Below are positions 51,677 to 61,744 of a DNA stretch of 64,000 bases, piece by piece. The first letter of the stretch is position 1; each line of letters opens with the position of its first letter. The stretch comes from Candidatus Synoicihabitans palmerolidicus (lineage in GTDB: Bacteria > Verrucomicrobiota > Verrucomicrobiia > Opitutales > Opitutaceae), in contig JAGGDC010000001.1 of assembly GCA_020809425.1 (NCBI GenBank), forward strand, positions 1,488,001-1,552,000, given 5' to 3'. The notes beneath the pieces are model-generated. The model did not search any database. It saw nothing but the letters and a program-made list of their open reading frames with translations, and had not been told where the DNA came from. Position numbers and translations under genes: made by a program.

Positions 51677-52996
51677 GTGGCCAGCACTCAACTTACGTTT
51701 AATAACCGAGACGAACACCGGGCGTGGCTGGCTAGCCAAGCCTCCTTACCTCGAGGTTTTCGTGTCGGCACGACTCAGTTCTCGTTCACGCCCGGCGAAG
51801 CACCCAAACCGGCCCGGATGACGCTGACGCTGATCGCCCTCGACCAGCCAACTTCCGATTTTGCCGCCGTCTTCACCCGTAACGCTTTTCCTGGCGCGCC
51901 CATCATCCTCGGTCGCCAACGTCTCGCTGAGTCTTCGCTGGGAGCTATTATCATCAATAATAAGATCTCCAACGTCTGTGCTCCAGGCGGTAGTGACGCC
52001 GCGGAAAAAATCAGCACCGCCACTGCGGCGATTCTCGGTCTGGATTCCTCGCAAATCTTGCCGAGCTCGACCGGAATAATCGGCTGGACTCTCCCCACCG
52101 AAGCCATGATCAGCGCCCTGCCGGCCGCGGCATCTCAACTGCAGGCAGACTCCATTCTGCCGGCCGCGGAGGGCATCGTGACCACCGATCTCTATCCTAA
52201 GATCCGCTCCGTCTCCCTCGGCGAAGGTCGTATTGTCGGCATCGCCAAGGGCGCCGGCATGACCGAGCCCAATCTCGCCACAATGCTCGTTTACATTTTG
52301 ACCGATCTCGCGGTTCCGCGTGACACCTTGCGCACCATGCTTCAGTCGGCTGTAGACCAGAGTTTTAATCGCATCAGCATCGACAGCGACACGAGTACGT
52401 CCGACACCGTGGCGTTAATCTCCAGCGGCACCGTCACCTCCAACGTCTCCCTCCGCGCGTTCGGCGACGCTCTCAATGAAATCTGCCGTGATTTGGCCGA
52501 AGATGTCGTGCGCAACGGCGAAGGAGTGCGCCACGTGATTCGCACCACCGTAACCGGAGCCAAAGACAACGAATTCGCCCACCTGACGGGCAAAGCCGTG
52601 GTCAATGCCCCGTTATTTAAGTGCGCCGTCGCCGGAAACGACCCCAATGTCGGACGATTGGTGCAAGCGATCGGCCGCTTCCTCGGCAATCTACCCGATC
52701 AAGTCGACGCATCTGCGCTTCGTCTTACCATGGGAGGACACGCAATTTTCGCAAACGGCGTCTTCCAACTGAACCCCACCAAAGAAATCGCTCTGGTCGA
52801 GCACCTCAAGCAGGCCGAACTTTACTCCAGCGCGCCGACGGCCGATGGGGTCTTCACACCTCCGGTTGACTACCCGACTCACGAACGTTGCGTCGAAATA
52901 GGCATCGAAATTGGATCAGGTCCCGGGCAGGCCATCGTGATCGGTGGCGACCTGACCCACGAATACGTGACCGAAAACGCTGACTACCGTAGCTGA
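51677..52996 (+). CDS. argJ: Bifunctional glutamate N-acetyltransferase/ornithine acetyltransferase
   Basis: It transfers acetyl from acetylornithine to glutamate (cyclic arginine pathway) and may also use acetyl-CoA. 439 residues from GTG 51677; no ATG lies nearby. The self-cleavage site is in [20 protein letters not shown], where the Thr of ATML becomes the nucleophile of the beta chain. Other motifs: [30 protein letters not shown] and the C-terminal [19 protein letters not shown]. The frame is intact. With argB and argD it covers most of the acetylated branch; argC is not in the window. Confidence 0.94.
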   Translation: MASTQLTFNNRDEHRAWLASQASLPRGFRVGTTQFSFTPGEAPKPARMTLTLIALDQPTSDFAAVFTRNAFPGAPIILGRQRLAESSLGAIIINNKISNVCAPGGSDAAEKISTATAAILGLDSSQILPSSTGIIGWTLPTEAMISALPAAASQLQADSILPAAEGIVTTDLYPKIRSVSLGEGRIVGIAKGAGMTEPNLATMLVYILTDLAVPRDTLRTMLQSAVDQSFNRISIDSDTSTSDTVALISSGTVTSNVSLRAFGDALNEICRDLAEDVVRNGEGVRHVIRTTVTGAKDNEFAHLTGKAVVNAPLFKCAVAGNDPNVGRLVQAIGRFLGNLPDQVDASALRLTMGGHAIFANGVFQLNPTKEIALVEHLKQAELYSSAPTADGVFTPPVDYPTHERCVEIGIEIGSGPGQAIVIGGDLTHEYVTENADYRS

Positions 52997-53115
52997 TCGC
53001 GAGTCCTTCGCCGGACTATAAGTGGACACTCGGCCTCGTGCATCAATCCAGTGAGCAGATGCTGCATCGGGTCGATTCGACCTTTGCTGTCAAATTTCAG
53101 TCGTCACTCTCGCAC

Positions 53116-53145
53116 AAAAAAACCGCTCCGAAATGGAGCGGTTTG
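53116..53145 (-). terminator. Rho-independent terminator of the rplM-rpsI operon
   Basis: The stem AACCGCTCC/GGAGCGGTT (53121-53143) has a 5-nt loop and, on the minus strand, is followed by a run of seven T. It lies 26 bp after the rpsI stop. Confidence 0.88.
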
Positions 53146-53170
53146 AAAATTGTGACAGGTCGAAACCAGA

Positions 53171-53572
53171 TCAGCGCTTGGAGAACTGGAAACGCTTACG
53201 CGCACCCGGTTGACCGGCTTTCTTACGTTCCTTCTGGCGGGGATCACGCTTGAGATGACCAGCCTTCTTCAACACTGGACGGAGCTCTGCGTTCATCTTT
53301 TGCAACGCTCGTGCGATGCCATGCGACACGGCTCCGGCTTGACCGGAAACGCCGCCACCAACCACGTTGGCAACCACATCCATCTGGTCCTTCAACTCAG
53401 CGGTGATAAGGGGGGTGTAGGCGATCTTGGTAAAATTCTCGTGAGAGAAGTAATCCTCGAAGTCACGGCCGTTGGCCACGAATTTGCCGGTGCCTGGGGT
53501 GATCCGGACCCGAGCGGTAGCAGTCTTGCGGCGACCGGTGGCGGAAAAGATAGTAGCGGTTTCAGCACTCAT
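53171..53572 (-). CDS. rpsI: 30S ribosomal protein S9
   Basis: 133 residues from ATG 53572 (MSAETATIFSATGRRKTATA). Family signatures are SATGRRKTATARVRI at the N-terminus, NVVGGGVSGQAGAVSHGIAR in the middle and the basic C-terminal tail GQPGARKRFQFSKR ending in KR, which reaches the P-site tRNA. It follows rplM by 9 bp in the conserved L13-S9 operon and is followed by a terminator. The frame is intact. Confidence 0.97.
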   Translation of the reverse strand: MSAETATIFSATGRRKTATARVRITPGTGKFVANGRDFEDYFSHENFTKIAYTPLITAELKDQMDVVANVVGGGVSGQAGAVSHGIARALQKMNAELRPVLKKAGHLKRDPRQKERKKAGQPGARKRFQFSKR

Positions 53573-53581
53573 AGGAGGTGA

Positions 53582-54010
53582 TTAAAGCGGGAGCGGAGTC
53601 GGAGTTTGCGCCGTGTGAGTATGCTCCGGGCCAGCGAATACACGCAGTTTCTTGAGCATCTGACGGGCGAGGCGGTTCTTCGGTAGCATGCCCTTGACGG
53701 CGTGCTCGATGATGAATTGGGGATTGCGAACACGTTGCTCGGAGAACGAGCGGTAGCTTTCGCCACCGACGTAACCGGAGAAGAACATGTAGATGTTTTG
53801 TTCTTCTTTCTTACCGGTCGCGACAATCTTCTCAGCGTTGATAACGATGACGTAGTCGCCGGTGTCGACGTGCGGCGTGTAAGAGACTTTATGGCGACCG
53901 CGCAGAACATTGGCGATCTTCACCGCCATGCGGCCAAGCACCTGACCCTCGGCATCTATAATATGCCACTTGGGTTGCACGGTTTCCTTTTTGGCGAGGA
54001 ATGTTTTCAT
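53582..54010 (-). CDS. rplM: 50S ribosomal protein L13
   Basis: 142 residues from ATG 54010 (MKTFLAKKETVQPKWHIIDA). Hallmarks: WHIIDAEGQVLGRMAVKIAN, GDYVIVINAEKIVATGKKEE and VKGMLPKNRLARQMLKKLRV. The frame extends 14 codons upstream, but the MKTF start is universal in the family. It is first in the rplM-rpsI operon. In E. coli L13 represses its own operon translationally; no matching leader structure was identified here. Confidence 0.97.
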   Translation of the reverse strand: MKTFLAKKETVQPKWHIIDAEGQVLGRMAVKIANVLRGRHKVSYTPHVDTGDYVIVINAEKIVATGKKEEQNIYMFFSGYVGGESYRSFSEQRVRNPQFIIEHAVKGMLPKNRLARQMLKKLRVFAGPEHTHTAQTPTPLPL

Positions 54011-54109
54011 GGGAAAAGAGCCGATAGCTAAGTTTTGCGGAAGACGTGTCAACCTGCATTTTAAGAGGAGAAAAGAAATCCAGAAAAAATAACCTATTTC
54101 AAAAACGGC

Positions 54110-54793
54110 TTAGAAGCCAAGGCAGATACCTGTGTTGACGTAGAAGAACGAGTCATCAGAGCCCGCTCCGATGTCGTTACCCGCATAGACCAAGCCGAGG
54201 TAAGTGCTGGCCGTGTCGCGCAAAGACAGGTTGTAGGTGCCGCTCAGACCCCAGTAGCTGGAGTCTCCACCACCGCTAAAGCCCACGAAACCGTAGTCGC
54301 CCGCGAGATCGAAGATGCTGGTGTCGGAGACTTCGACACTGTAACCGAGGCTCAATTGGACCGTCGAAGCTTCGAATTCAGTCCCGTAATAGTAGTAGGC
54401 CGAGGCACTCATGCCGCCACCGAGATCACCCGAAAGTCCCACGTAGGGCTCAAACTGCTCATCACCCGACGGAGTCTCCGGGTAGTAGTAGTAGGTGAAA
54501 CCGAAATCCAAAGCCCAAGTGCCGCGCAAAGCAGCACCGTAGCCGATGTAGAAATCGAACTCGGTGGCAATGTTACCGGTCACCGGTTGGCTGGTCCACA
54601 TACCGGCGTAGAAGTCGCCCGTGGCGAATTCAATCGACGGTTGAATGGAGTCATCGGCGAATTTTACGCCGCGGAACACGTAATCACTCACGAAAGGGAA
54701 ATCCATCGTAATTGAATAGGAGGAATCCTCTTGGGCACTCAGGTTCGAGCCGGTCAGGACGGCAACGAGAAGTAAGGCAGCAGTTTTCTGCAT
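54110..54793 (-). CDS. TorF-family outer-membrane porin-like protein
   Basis: 227 residues from ATG 54793. A signal peptide (TAALLLVAVLTGSNLSAQ) is followed by alternating hydrophobic/polar strands rich in Tyr, Gly and Ser (FTYYYYPETPSGDEQFEPYV; SASAYYYYGTEF), ending in Phe (NTGICLGF) as in beta-barrels. The N-terminal VSDYVFRGVKFADDSIQPSI matches the TorF/Gcw_chp pattern (SDYxFRGxxxSxxxPAxQ). The substrate is unknown. It is monocistronic, with AT-rich DNA upstream. Confidence 0.82.
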   Translation of the reverse strand: MQKTAALLLVAVLTGSNLSAQEDSSYSITMDFPFVSDYVFRGVKFADDSIQPSIEFATGDFYAGMWTSQPVTGNIATEFDFYIGYGAALRGTWALDFGFTYYYYPETPSGDEQFEPYVGLSGDLGGGMSASAYYYYGTEFEASTVQLSLGYSVEVSDTSIFDLAGDYGFVGFSGGGDSSYWGLSGTYNLSLRDTASTYLGLVYAGNDIGAGSDDSFFYVNTGICLGF

Positions 54794-54979
54794 TTGTGTA
54801 GTAGTAGTCTGACCTGTATGTAGTATGTCTTGTATCAGCGGTCCCGATTCTATGCTTTCTTTTCAACCGTAAAACCCTCCTTCGATGGTTTAGCTAGACG
54901 GGATCAATTTCAGCTTGAAATAAACTAGACGCGCGAGCCAGTCATTCTAAGCAATGCTCGCGCCAGAGCGAGCCTATCT

Positions 54980-55357
54980 ATGAAAAATATTCCCCTTACA
55001 GCCGCCGTACTCGCGCTGCTAGGGGTCCTCTTCGGCTCCTTTGGTGCGCATGCTCTACGTGACATCTTGACCCAACATGACACGACCAGCGTCTGGGAAA
55101 CCGCCGTGTTGTACCACCTGATTCATTCAGTCGCAGCTTGGGCTCTCGGCCAAAAAGCCACCGACCTGACGCGTTCTCAACGGGTCGCCGGCCGTGCATG
55201 GCTAATGGGTGTCCTCCTGTTCAGCGGCTCGCTCTATTGCCTGGCATTAGGTGGCCCCCGTTGGCTGGGTCCTATCACTCCCTTGGGGGGAATCGCTTTC
55301 ATCATCGGCTGGATAGCCGCTGCCGTCGCCGCCAAATTCTCGGCGACATCCCACTAA
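54980..55357 (+). CDS. DUF423 membrane protein
   Basis: 125 residues from ATG 54980 (MKNIPLTAAVLALLGVLFGS). About four hydrophobic segments with the family motifs FGSFGAHALRDILTQHD, WETAVLYHLIHSVAAWALG and GVLLFSGSLYCLALGGPRWLGPITPLGG (in parts). It is a small inner-membrane protein of unknown function (YwdK/YgdD family). It ends two bases before the start of the nucleotidyltransferase gene, suggesting translational coupling. Confidence 0.88.
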   Translation: MKNIPLTAAVLALLGVLFGSFGAHALRDILTQHDTTSVWETAVLYHLIHSVAAWALGQKATDLTRSQRVAGRAWLMGVLLFSGSLYCLALGGPRWLGPITPLGGIAFIIGWIAAAVAAKFSATSH

Positions 55358-55359
55358 AA

Positions 55360-56760
55360 GTGATTGATCTGCCTCCAGCGCTGATTCCCGTACTTGAAGC
55401 TCTACGGAGAGTGGGACGACCTCGGTTGGTGGGCGGGTGCGTGCGCGACCAACTGCTCAACCTGACCCCCGGCGATATCGATATCGAGGTCGCGGACACC
55501 GATTTCGACCAACTGCACGCTGCGTTGCGTCCTTTCGGATCGACCGACGTCGTGGGCCGAAGTTTCGGAGTGATCAAGCTCCGCCGCCATGACGTTGAAT
55601 ACGACTTTGCCCTCCCTCGCCGCGAATCCAAAACCGGCCGTGGTCATCGAGGCTTCAAAGTGCAACCAGATCCATCCCTCAGCGACACGGAAGCCGCCGC
55701 TCGACGAGATTTCACAATCAACGCTATGGCCTGGGACCCATTTTCCCAGCAGCTCATCGATCCTCATCATGGCCAGCAGGATCTCGCCGCCAAACGACTT
55801 CGCCACACCAGCGAGGCGTTCGTGGAAGATCCCCTGCGAGTGCTCCGCGCGATGCAATTGGCCGCTCGGTTCGATTTCACGCTCGCCCCCGAAACCGCTG
55901 CACTTGGCCAAACGATGGTCCCCGAGGCCGCTTCTCTTTCATTATCGCGCATTTGGGGGGAGTGGGACAAATGGTGCCTGCTATCCGCCAAGCCGGCGCG
56001 CGGTCTCGAGGTGTTGGCTCAATCGGGTTGGATAAACCACTTCCCTGAGCTCGCATCCCTCGTAGGAACGCCTCAAGAGCCCGAGTGGCACCCCGAAGGG
56101 GATGTTTTTGTTCACACCGGACATTGTCTAAACGCGCTCATTTCCACCGAAAATTGGTTCAACGCACCTCCTGACCGTCGGCGCATTCTCATGTTGGCCG
56201 TGCTCGCCCACGATTTTGGCAAACCTGCCACCACCAGTCGGATTGAAAAACGAGGTCAACTCCGCTGGACCAGTCCCGGACATGCAGTAGCCGGCCTGCC
56301 CCTCACTGAGTCATTTCTGCAGCGCATCGGTGCCCCTCTACGCCTCACCGCACCTATTCTCCCGCTCGTGCAACACCACCTGGCCCATGTAGGGAGCCCG
56401 CATGACACTTTCAGTGACACCCAAGTACGCCGGCTCTCTCGCAAACTCGCCCCTGCTTCCATCAACGATCTGGCCGAGGTGATGAAGGCCGACGCCCGCG
56501 GCCGTCCTCCCATCGACCCGGAACCGACTCTCACCCTGATCGACAGACTAGCCCGCCATGCCGACTCACTGGCTCTGCAGGACTCCGCCCCGCGCCCCCT
56601 GATTCAGGGGCGTCACCTCGTCAGCCGTAGTCTCAAGCCCGGTCCCTCGTTCACGCCCATCATCACCACCGCCTATGAAGCCCAGCTTGACGGCGCGTTT
56701 TTTGATGAGAATACCTCATTAAATTGGTTAGATCGATATTTGAAGAGTGCGAAACCTTAG
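55360..56760 (+). CDS. tRNA nucleotidyltransferase/poly(A) polymerase family protein
   Basis: 466 residues from GTG 55360. The class II nucleotidyltransferase head has LVGGCVRDQLLNL and GDIDIEVADTDFDQLHA (catalytic DxD). The neck region has ARRDFTINAMAWDPF and FVEDPLRVLRAMQLAARFDF. The C-terminal HD domain includes LMLAVLAHDFGKPATTSRIE and GHAVAGLP, as in CCA-adding enzymes with phosphohydrolase activity. It probably adds or repairs the tRNA 3' CCA; poly(A) polymerase activity is an alternative. The frame is intact, 2 bp after the DUF423 gene. Confidence 0.88.
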   Translation: MIDLPPALIPVLEALRRVGRPRLVGGCVRDQLLNLTPGDIDIEVADTDFDQLHAALRPFGSTDVVGRSFGVIKLRRHDVEYDFALPRRESKTGRGHRGFKVQPDPSLSDTEAAARRDFTINAMAWDPFSQQLIDPHHGQQDLAAKRLRHTSEAFVEDPLRVLRAMQLAARFDFTLAPETAALGQTMVPEAASLSLSRIWGEWDKWCLLSAKPARGLEVLAQSGWINHFPELASLVGTPQEPEWHPEGDVFVHTGHCLNALISTENWFNAPPDRRRILMLAVLAHDFGKPATTSRIEKRGQLRWTSPGHAVAGLPLTESFLQRIGAPLRLTAPILPLVQHHLAHVGSPHDTFSDTQVRRLSRKLAPASINDLAEVMKADARGRPPIDPEPTLTLIDRLARHADSLALQDSAPRPLIQGRHLVSRSLKPGPSFTPIITTAYEAQLDGAFFDENTSLNWLDRYLKSAKP

Positions 56761-56775
56761 GGTAGTGATTGGTTG

Positions 56776-57707
56776 ATGCTCTCCCAACTTGAACAACTAA
56801 AGACCTTCACCACGGTCGTCGCCGATACTAGCGACTTCGAAAGCATGAAGGCCTACACGCCCCAGGACGCGACCACCAATCCGTCCCTCATTCTCAAGGC
56901 CGCGGGTCTTCCCGCCTACGAGCCTTTGATCGATAAAGCGATCGCCGAAGCCGGTCCCGATGCCAGTCTCGATGCAATCATCGACCGCCTCTTGGTTACT
57001 TTCGGTCAGGCAATCTTGAAAATCGTCCCCGGTCGCGTCTCCAGCGAAGTGGACGCCCGTCTCTCCTTCGACACCACCGCCACCATCGAACGTGCCCACG
57101 GGTTGATCGACCTTTACGAACAAAGCGGCACGTCCCGGGATCGCGTCTTGATCAAAATCGCCTCCACTTGGGAAGGCATCAAAGCAGCCGAATCCCTCGA
57201 AAAGGAGGGGATCCATTGCAATCTCACCCTGCTCTTCTCCGTCGCTTGTGCCGAAGCCAAGGTGCAGCTTATTTCGCCTTGCGTGGGCCGTATCCTCGAC
57301 TGGCATAAGAAAGCCACCGGACAGGAATACTCCGGCGCCGCCGACCCTGGCGTGATCTCCGTCACCGAAATATACACCTACTAGAAAAAGTTCGGCTACG
57401 CGACGGAAGTCATGGGCGCCAGCGTCCGCAACACGGTGAGATCCTTGAACTCGCTGGCTGCGACTTGCTCATCATCTCGCCCGCCTTGCTGAAGAAATTG
57501 TTCGAGACCGCAGGCGACGTGCCTCGTAAACTCGACGCCGCCCAAGCCGGCACCGCCGAGCTTGAGCGCACCAGTTGCAATGAAAGCAGCTTCCGCTTCG
57601 CCTTCAACGAAGACGCCATGGCCACGGAAAAGACCGCCGAGGACATTCGTGGATTCTCCGCCGATATCGTCCAATTGGAGAAATTAATCACCGCCAAACT
57701 CGGTTGA
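56776..57707 (+). pseudogene. tal: Transaldolase, with in-frame TAG and a frameshift
   Basis: Pentose-phosphate pathway enzyme transferring dihydroxyacetone units. Start ATG 56776 ([20 protein letters not shown]). Motifs: [20 protein letters not shown], then [20 protein letters not shown] with the Schiff-base Lys in LIKIAST, and [23 protein letters not shown] at 57382-57384 replaces a Tyr codon ([19 protein letters not shown]). After a shift near 57435 the protein resumes [20 protein letters not shown] and ends at 57707 ([17 protein letters not shown]). It is otherwise full length (about 310 residues). A terminator follows at 57736. Confidence 0.87.
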
Positions 57708-57735
57708 TCCTTCCTTTCAGCGATTCTGCTTCCCA

Positions 57736-57762
57736 GCCGGACCTAGGTCCGGCGTTTCTTTT
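57736..57762 (+). terminator. Rho-independent terminator after transaldolase
   Basis: GCCGGACCTAGGTCCGGC (57736-57753) is a perfect 18-nt palindrome, followed by GTTTCTTTT. Confidence 0.85.
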
Positions 57763-57768
57763 GCCCAT

Positions 57769-59700
57769 ATGATCCGTGCGTTTCAATGGGACCTCGCCCG
57801 ACAGGTCGAGCGTCTCGACTGGCTGCTCGCCCAACTCCACAAGTATTCAAAGTGTGGATACAATGAGCTGCACCTGCACTTCGAGGATGCCGTCGACTAC
57901 CCCAGCCTGCCTAGAGTCGCCCGTCGCGACGCCTATTCCTGGCGGCAATTTCAACGACTGGTCGGCCCGCCGCCGGCGCCGTTGACATCAAAGTCGTACC
58001 CATCGTCAACCTGCTCGGACACACGCAATACTTGATCAAGACCGCCGAGTGGCGGGATCTGAACGAACTGCGCGACGCCAACGGCGATCCTCTTCCCGAC
58101 GGACAGATTTGCCCGAGCCATGCTCAAACCTCTTAGAGGTGGCGCAAAAACTCATCGCCGATGTCGCCCTTTATTGCACCGCCGGCAAAGTGCACGTGGG
58201 TCTCGACGAGTCGTTTCATCTTGGCAAGCACCCCGCGAGCCGAGCGGCAGTCCAATCCATTGGACTGGACCGCTACTTTGCTGACTATGTGAATCGGACT
58301 CCACCGCATCGCCTCCCTACACGGTCTACGCACCGCCATTTGGGCCGATATGTTGATCCTACTTCCCACGGCAATTCCCCTGCTGCCCCGCGGATTCATC
58401 GCTTACGACTGGTATTATCACGCGTTCGGCCAGCACCCTCGGTTCGAACTGCATAATTTTAAGCCCTACAACCTGTTACCCGCGCTGCGCGATCGGGGTA
58501 TTGAGTATTGGGGCTGTCCCATGAATGAAGCCTTCCGCCATGAGCCACTCCCGGGTTTTGGCGATCGTCTGGCCAACGCCCAATCTTGGTGGCAACGCTG
58601 CCAAAAGGTTGGCGCGGAGGGATTCTTGGTCACAGGTTGGGAACCTAATCGATTGTCGCGGCCAACGACCTCAATAGTCGACGCCGCCATTGCAGGACTT
58701 TGGTTGGACCCCGGTCCGCACGACCAAGTATCCCTGCTGAAGCGTGGCATCGAACGGGTGCACGGTCGCAAAAACTCCTCTGAACTCGCCCGCCTTCTTC
58801 TCGCCTGCGATGAACACGCCTTCAGCGGCTATGCCCGATGGGAAACCCACCGTCGATGGGACATTGTTCATGGTCGTGAAGGGCCAGGCCCTTCGGCCGT
58901 CGAGCAGCGGTTTTTCCAACGCTGAGTGACTAAGCGACACCTCCCTCCCTCCTTGAACGCCAGTCTGCGGTGGCGTCACTACTTGGCCGACCGCGATAGG
59001 CTTATTCGCGAAATGGCCAGCCAAACGTTTCGCGGCCGACGTCTGCTCCACCGTCATCGCTACACCGAACTCGCATCCCTTGTTCAAGGCTCGCTTCAGG
59101 AAGTCAGCGCATTTGCCAAAACGTTCCCTCACGCGCGCCGCGCCGCGAACGACATGTGGCTGGAAACTCGCCGCAAGACTCAATCGAATCCCAACTTGGC
59201 CATTATTGCCGCCGACCGGTCGCGCCTTTCCTTACTCACGAAATGGTGGCAAGCAGTCGTTCGAAAACCCGAGCTCATTAAAAATTCCTCGGACGTGGTG
59301 GGCGCTTGGAACGTGCAGGCATTAGTGCACATCACGCATCCGAATCTGCAGTCCATAATGAACCAAACTCAGAACGATCAGGGAATATGGCGGGACGTTC
59401 ATAAACGCTACCTGATAGAATTCCGCACCTACGCAGCTCGCCGTAAAACCAACATCCGACACTCGATCAACTTCCCTCTCTCCTCTGCGACCACTCCGGT
59501 GCGATTCGCGCTTCGAGGATTCGGTCAGTTCACCCTCAGCGACGTGCACCTAACAGACGGCGTGCAAGAACTACGGGCCCTATCTCCCAACGGACGCTTG
59601 CGGCGCCGAGTCGTGTTGGCTCAAACAAACCACCTTATCGACATCATGAACTCAAACCGCTCGCAAAACATGGCGGAATGGCAACGGCGGCGTCAAGCGG
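57769..59700 (+). pseudogene. GH20-like glycoside hydrolase, frameshifted, 3' end abutting IS30 remnant
   Basis: The first readable codons (57769 on) encode IRAFQWDLARQVERLDWLLA and GYNELHLHFEDAVDYPSLPR. After a shift near 57970: DIKVVPIVNLLGHTQYLIKT. After one near 58110: CTAGKVHVGLDESFHLGKHP, with the GH20-type HxGxDE motif. After one near 58310: RGFIAYDWYYHAFGQHPRFE and TGWEPNRLSRPTTSIVDAAI. TGA at 58923-58925 follows FFQR, and the same frame continues to RRRQAASA near 59700, where an IS30 remnant begins. An N-terminal domain may be absent. Likely a beta-N-acetylhexosaminidase-type enzyme; substrate unknown. Confidence 0.65.
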
Positions 59701-59997
59701 CTAGTGCACAGTTTTTTGTATAATAGCATGAAAGACTTCAGCGGGAGACTGTCCGTCGAGCCCGATGCGAGGGCGATTATTGAGTCGCCACTCCGCTTTG
59801 GCCATTTGGCCTTTGGTGACGGTGTTAAAGTCGATGCCTTGAGGGAAGTATTCCCGGATCAGGCCGTTGATATTCGCGACCGCACCGCGCTGCCAAGGGC
59901 TGTGTGGATTGCAGAAGTAGACCGCCACTTTTGTGGCCAGGGAGAAGGCGGCATGTTGGGCCATTTCGCGGCCGTTGTCGTAGGTGAGGGTCTTTGC
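59701..59997 (-). mobile_element. IS30-family transposase, C-terminal remnant
   Basis: Reading leftwards from 59997: KTLTYDNGREMAQHAAFSLA, KVAVYFCNPHSPWQRGAVAN, NGLIREYFPQGIDFNTV and NNRPRIGLDGQSPAEVFHAI, ending at 59701. These are the last two-thirds of the IS30 DDE domain (YDNG carries the second Asp; the Glu lies near NxNGLIR). It is joined in frame to the ISAs1-type sequence at GAGAGCG (59998-60004), forming a chimeric ORF. Confidence 0.82.
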
Positions 59998-61480
59998 CGC
60001 TCTCGGGTGATCCGGCCGGCCTGCGCCGCGAAGGGCCAGGTCAGGTCGGTCGGGCTGGCGGCGATCGCTGCGATGCTGCGGCGCTCGGTCCTGCCATGGC
60101 CCTTTTCCAGGGTGAAGATCTTCCTGACTTCGCTGGCATCCATCCTTTTGACGATGGCCTTGCGCAGCGCCGGGCGGGCTCATCAGATAATCGGCTCCGT
60201 TCTCCTGCACGATGCTGTGGGCTAGCGTCCTGCGGCAGTGTAGGGCGTCAACGGTTATGAGCGTTCCATCGATCGGACCGATCTTGCCGAGCAGATCGAC
60301 GACGGCCTGCGGCTCGTGGTTCTTTCCCCTGACGCAAAGACTGCTTAAAAAAAATCTTTTAGATTATGGCTGATCGCCGAGACGCTCAAGGCCTCAGGAT
60401 TGGCGGGTGTCGCCGTCGCCCTGATCACCTTGCCGTCGATGGCGATGGCCTGCGGGGCGGCGTGCTGATGCTGCCGGAGCCATGTTTCCACGACTTTATC
60501 GAAGGCTTCTGGCTGCGCAGCGCAAATGGCTCGCCATAGTGTCGTATGGGAGGGGGCGACGAGCTGGCCGGTGCCGGGGGCACGCCAGAAGCCGAAGCTG
60601 CGGCACTGCCTTTGATTCAACGCAGCGGCGAAGGCGGCGCACTGCTCCAGCGAGCGGCACCCCGCGAAGTATCCGCAAACGACCACGTCGAGCAACCCGG
60701 AGAGGCGATATCGGCGCCCCTTGCGCTCGCGCCGGTCCTCGAGCAACCTGAAGGCTTCCATTAGCGAGCCGATCGGCCTTATCTTCGGCAAGGCGCGGAT
60801 ACCGCTTTTGCTGCTGCTGGGCCGTAGCCATGGTAGGGCTCGGATAGCTCCTCGCGGCACAGCAGCTCCTTGAAGTCCTGACGCAGTGGATACATCAGAA
60901 TCGTCTTGGGCTTGCCGTGATGCTGGTGAAAATCTGCCGCTTGGCGGGCGAACCCCTGGCTCGAACCTACCACCGTCCAGTTGGCGGCCTTATAGCAAGT
61001 GCCCTCGAAAAACACCGGATCCACGAAGGTCTCGACTGCGACAGGTTCCGAGCCAAAAGCACCACGCCAGTCTTCGCGCAGGCGTCTGAGCACCAGCGAG
61101 AGGCTTTGGGACGCCAGATTTGGCATGGAGCGCGACGACCCAACAATCAGCAAGCGGCTGTTGGCAACGAGTCGTTCGAGGCGCTGCCTGCGCTGCCATG
61201 CTTCCTAGCCAATGCAGCTGTCGCGTGCCTTTAGATGGTAGACTGCGGAGCTGAACGAGAGCAGTGCCGCCTACTTCCCTGCCACTTCCTCCACGTAGTG
61301 CAGCGCTTTTCCCGCCATGTTCGAACTGCGCAAATAATGGTGAGTGTTGATCAGGTCGTTCCATCGCTCTATCTCTGCTTGATCGTCGAGCAACCGGATC
61401 GTGGCATTATCCAGCAGGTATCTCTGACGGCGGTTTGGACGGGTCGTTTTCTCAAACATTTGCCGACTCTGGTCGGACAT
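59998..61480 (-). pseudogene. DUF4338 + ISAs1-type transposase, type 1, copy B, frameshifted
   Basis: Start ATG 61480 (MSDQSRQMFEKTTRPNRRQR). DUF4338 domain: DLINTHHYLRSSNMAGKALH, then in other frames NLASQSLSLVLRRLREDWRG and VDPVFFEGTCYKAANWTVVG. ISAs1 domain: SLMEAFRLLEDRRERKGRRY, GYFAGCRSLEQCAAFAAALN and PQAIAIDGKVIRATATPANP. A shift near 60360 lies in a run of A; the segment VQENGADYLMS and TERRSIAAIAASPTDLTWPF runs to the IS30 junction. Shifts also occur near 61270, 61160, 60830 and 60180. It differs from copy A by many single-base changes, so the two are not recent duplicates. Confidence 0.75.
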
Positions 61481-61555
61481 GCCTAAAAATATCCATTGTG
61501 AATTACATATAATACTATCTACCTGTAACTTACATTTTATTATGAAATAGCCCTG
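59998..61555 (-). mobile_element. DUF4338-ISAs1 element, type 1, copy B (3' end replaced by IS30)
   Basis: The 5' terminus at 61555 matches copy A (4490): inverted, it reads CAGGGCTATTTCATAATAAA directly after CCTGCCAGG. The 3' part is lost at 59998, where IS30 sequence starts. Relative to the repeat it interrupts, it is inserted in the opposite orientation to copy A. Confidence 0.8.
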
Positions 61556-61650
61556 CCTGGCAGGTGAACGCATCGGTGCCTTCGACGGACCGTAACTCGT
61601 TCCAACTTCGCGCCCTTCGTTCCCTGCTGTAACATCCAACTTCGGAATTT
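61556..61650 (+). repeat. Right half of the miniature element (copy R61)
   Basis: CCTGGCAGGTGAACGCATCG through TTCGGAATTT aligns with the second half of the 31443-31628 copy. It begins at the palindrome, exactly where the type 1 IS end stops. The left half is missing. Confidence 0.75.
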
Positions 61651-61744
61651 AGGTTAATTTCACCCAATCTGCCGTCGTCCGCTTTGGTCAGTTGAATCTC
61701 GCGGGTCAGTCTAGCCCTCACCCGCCGTGATCGTCCGAGGTACT

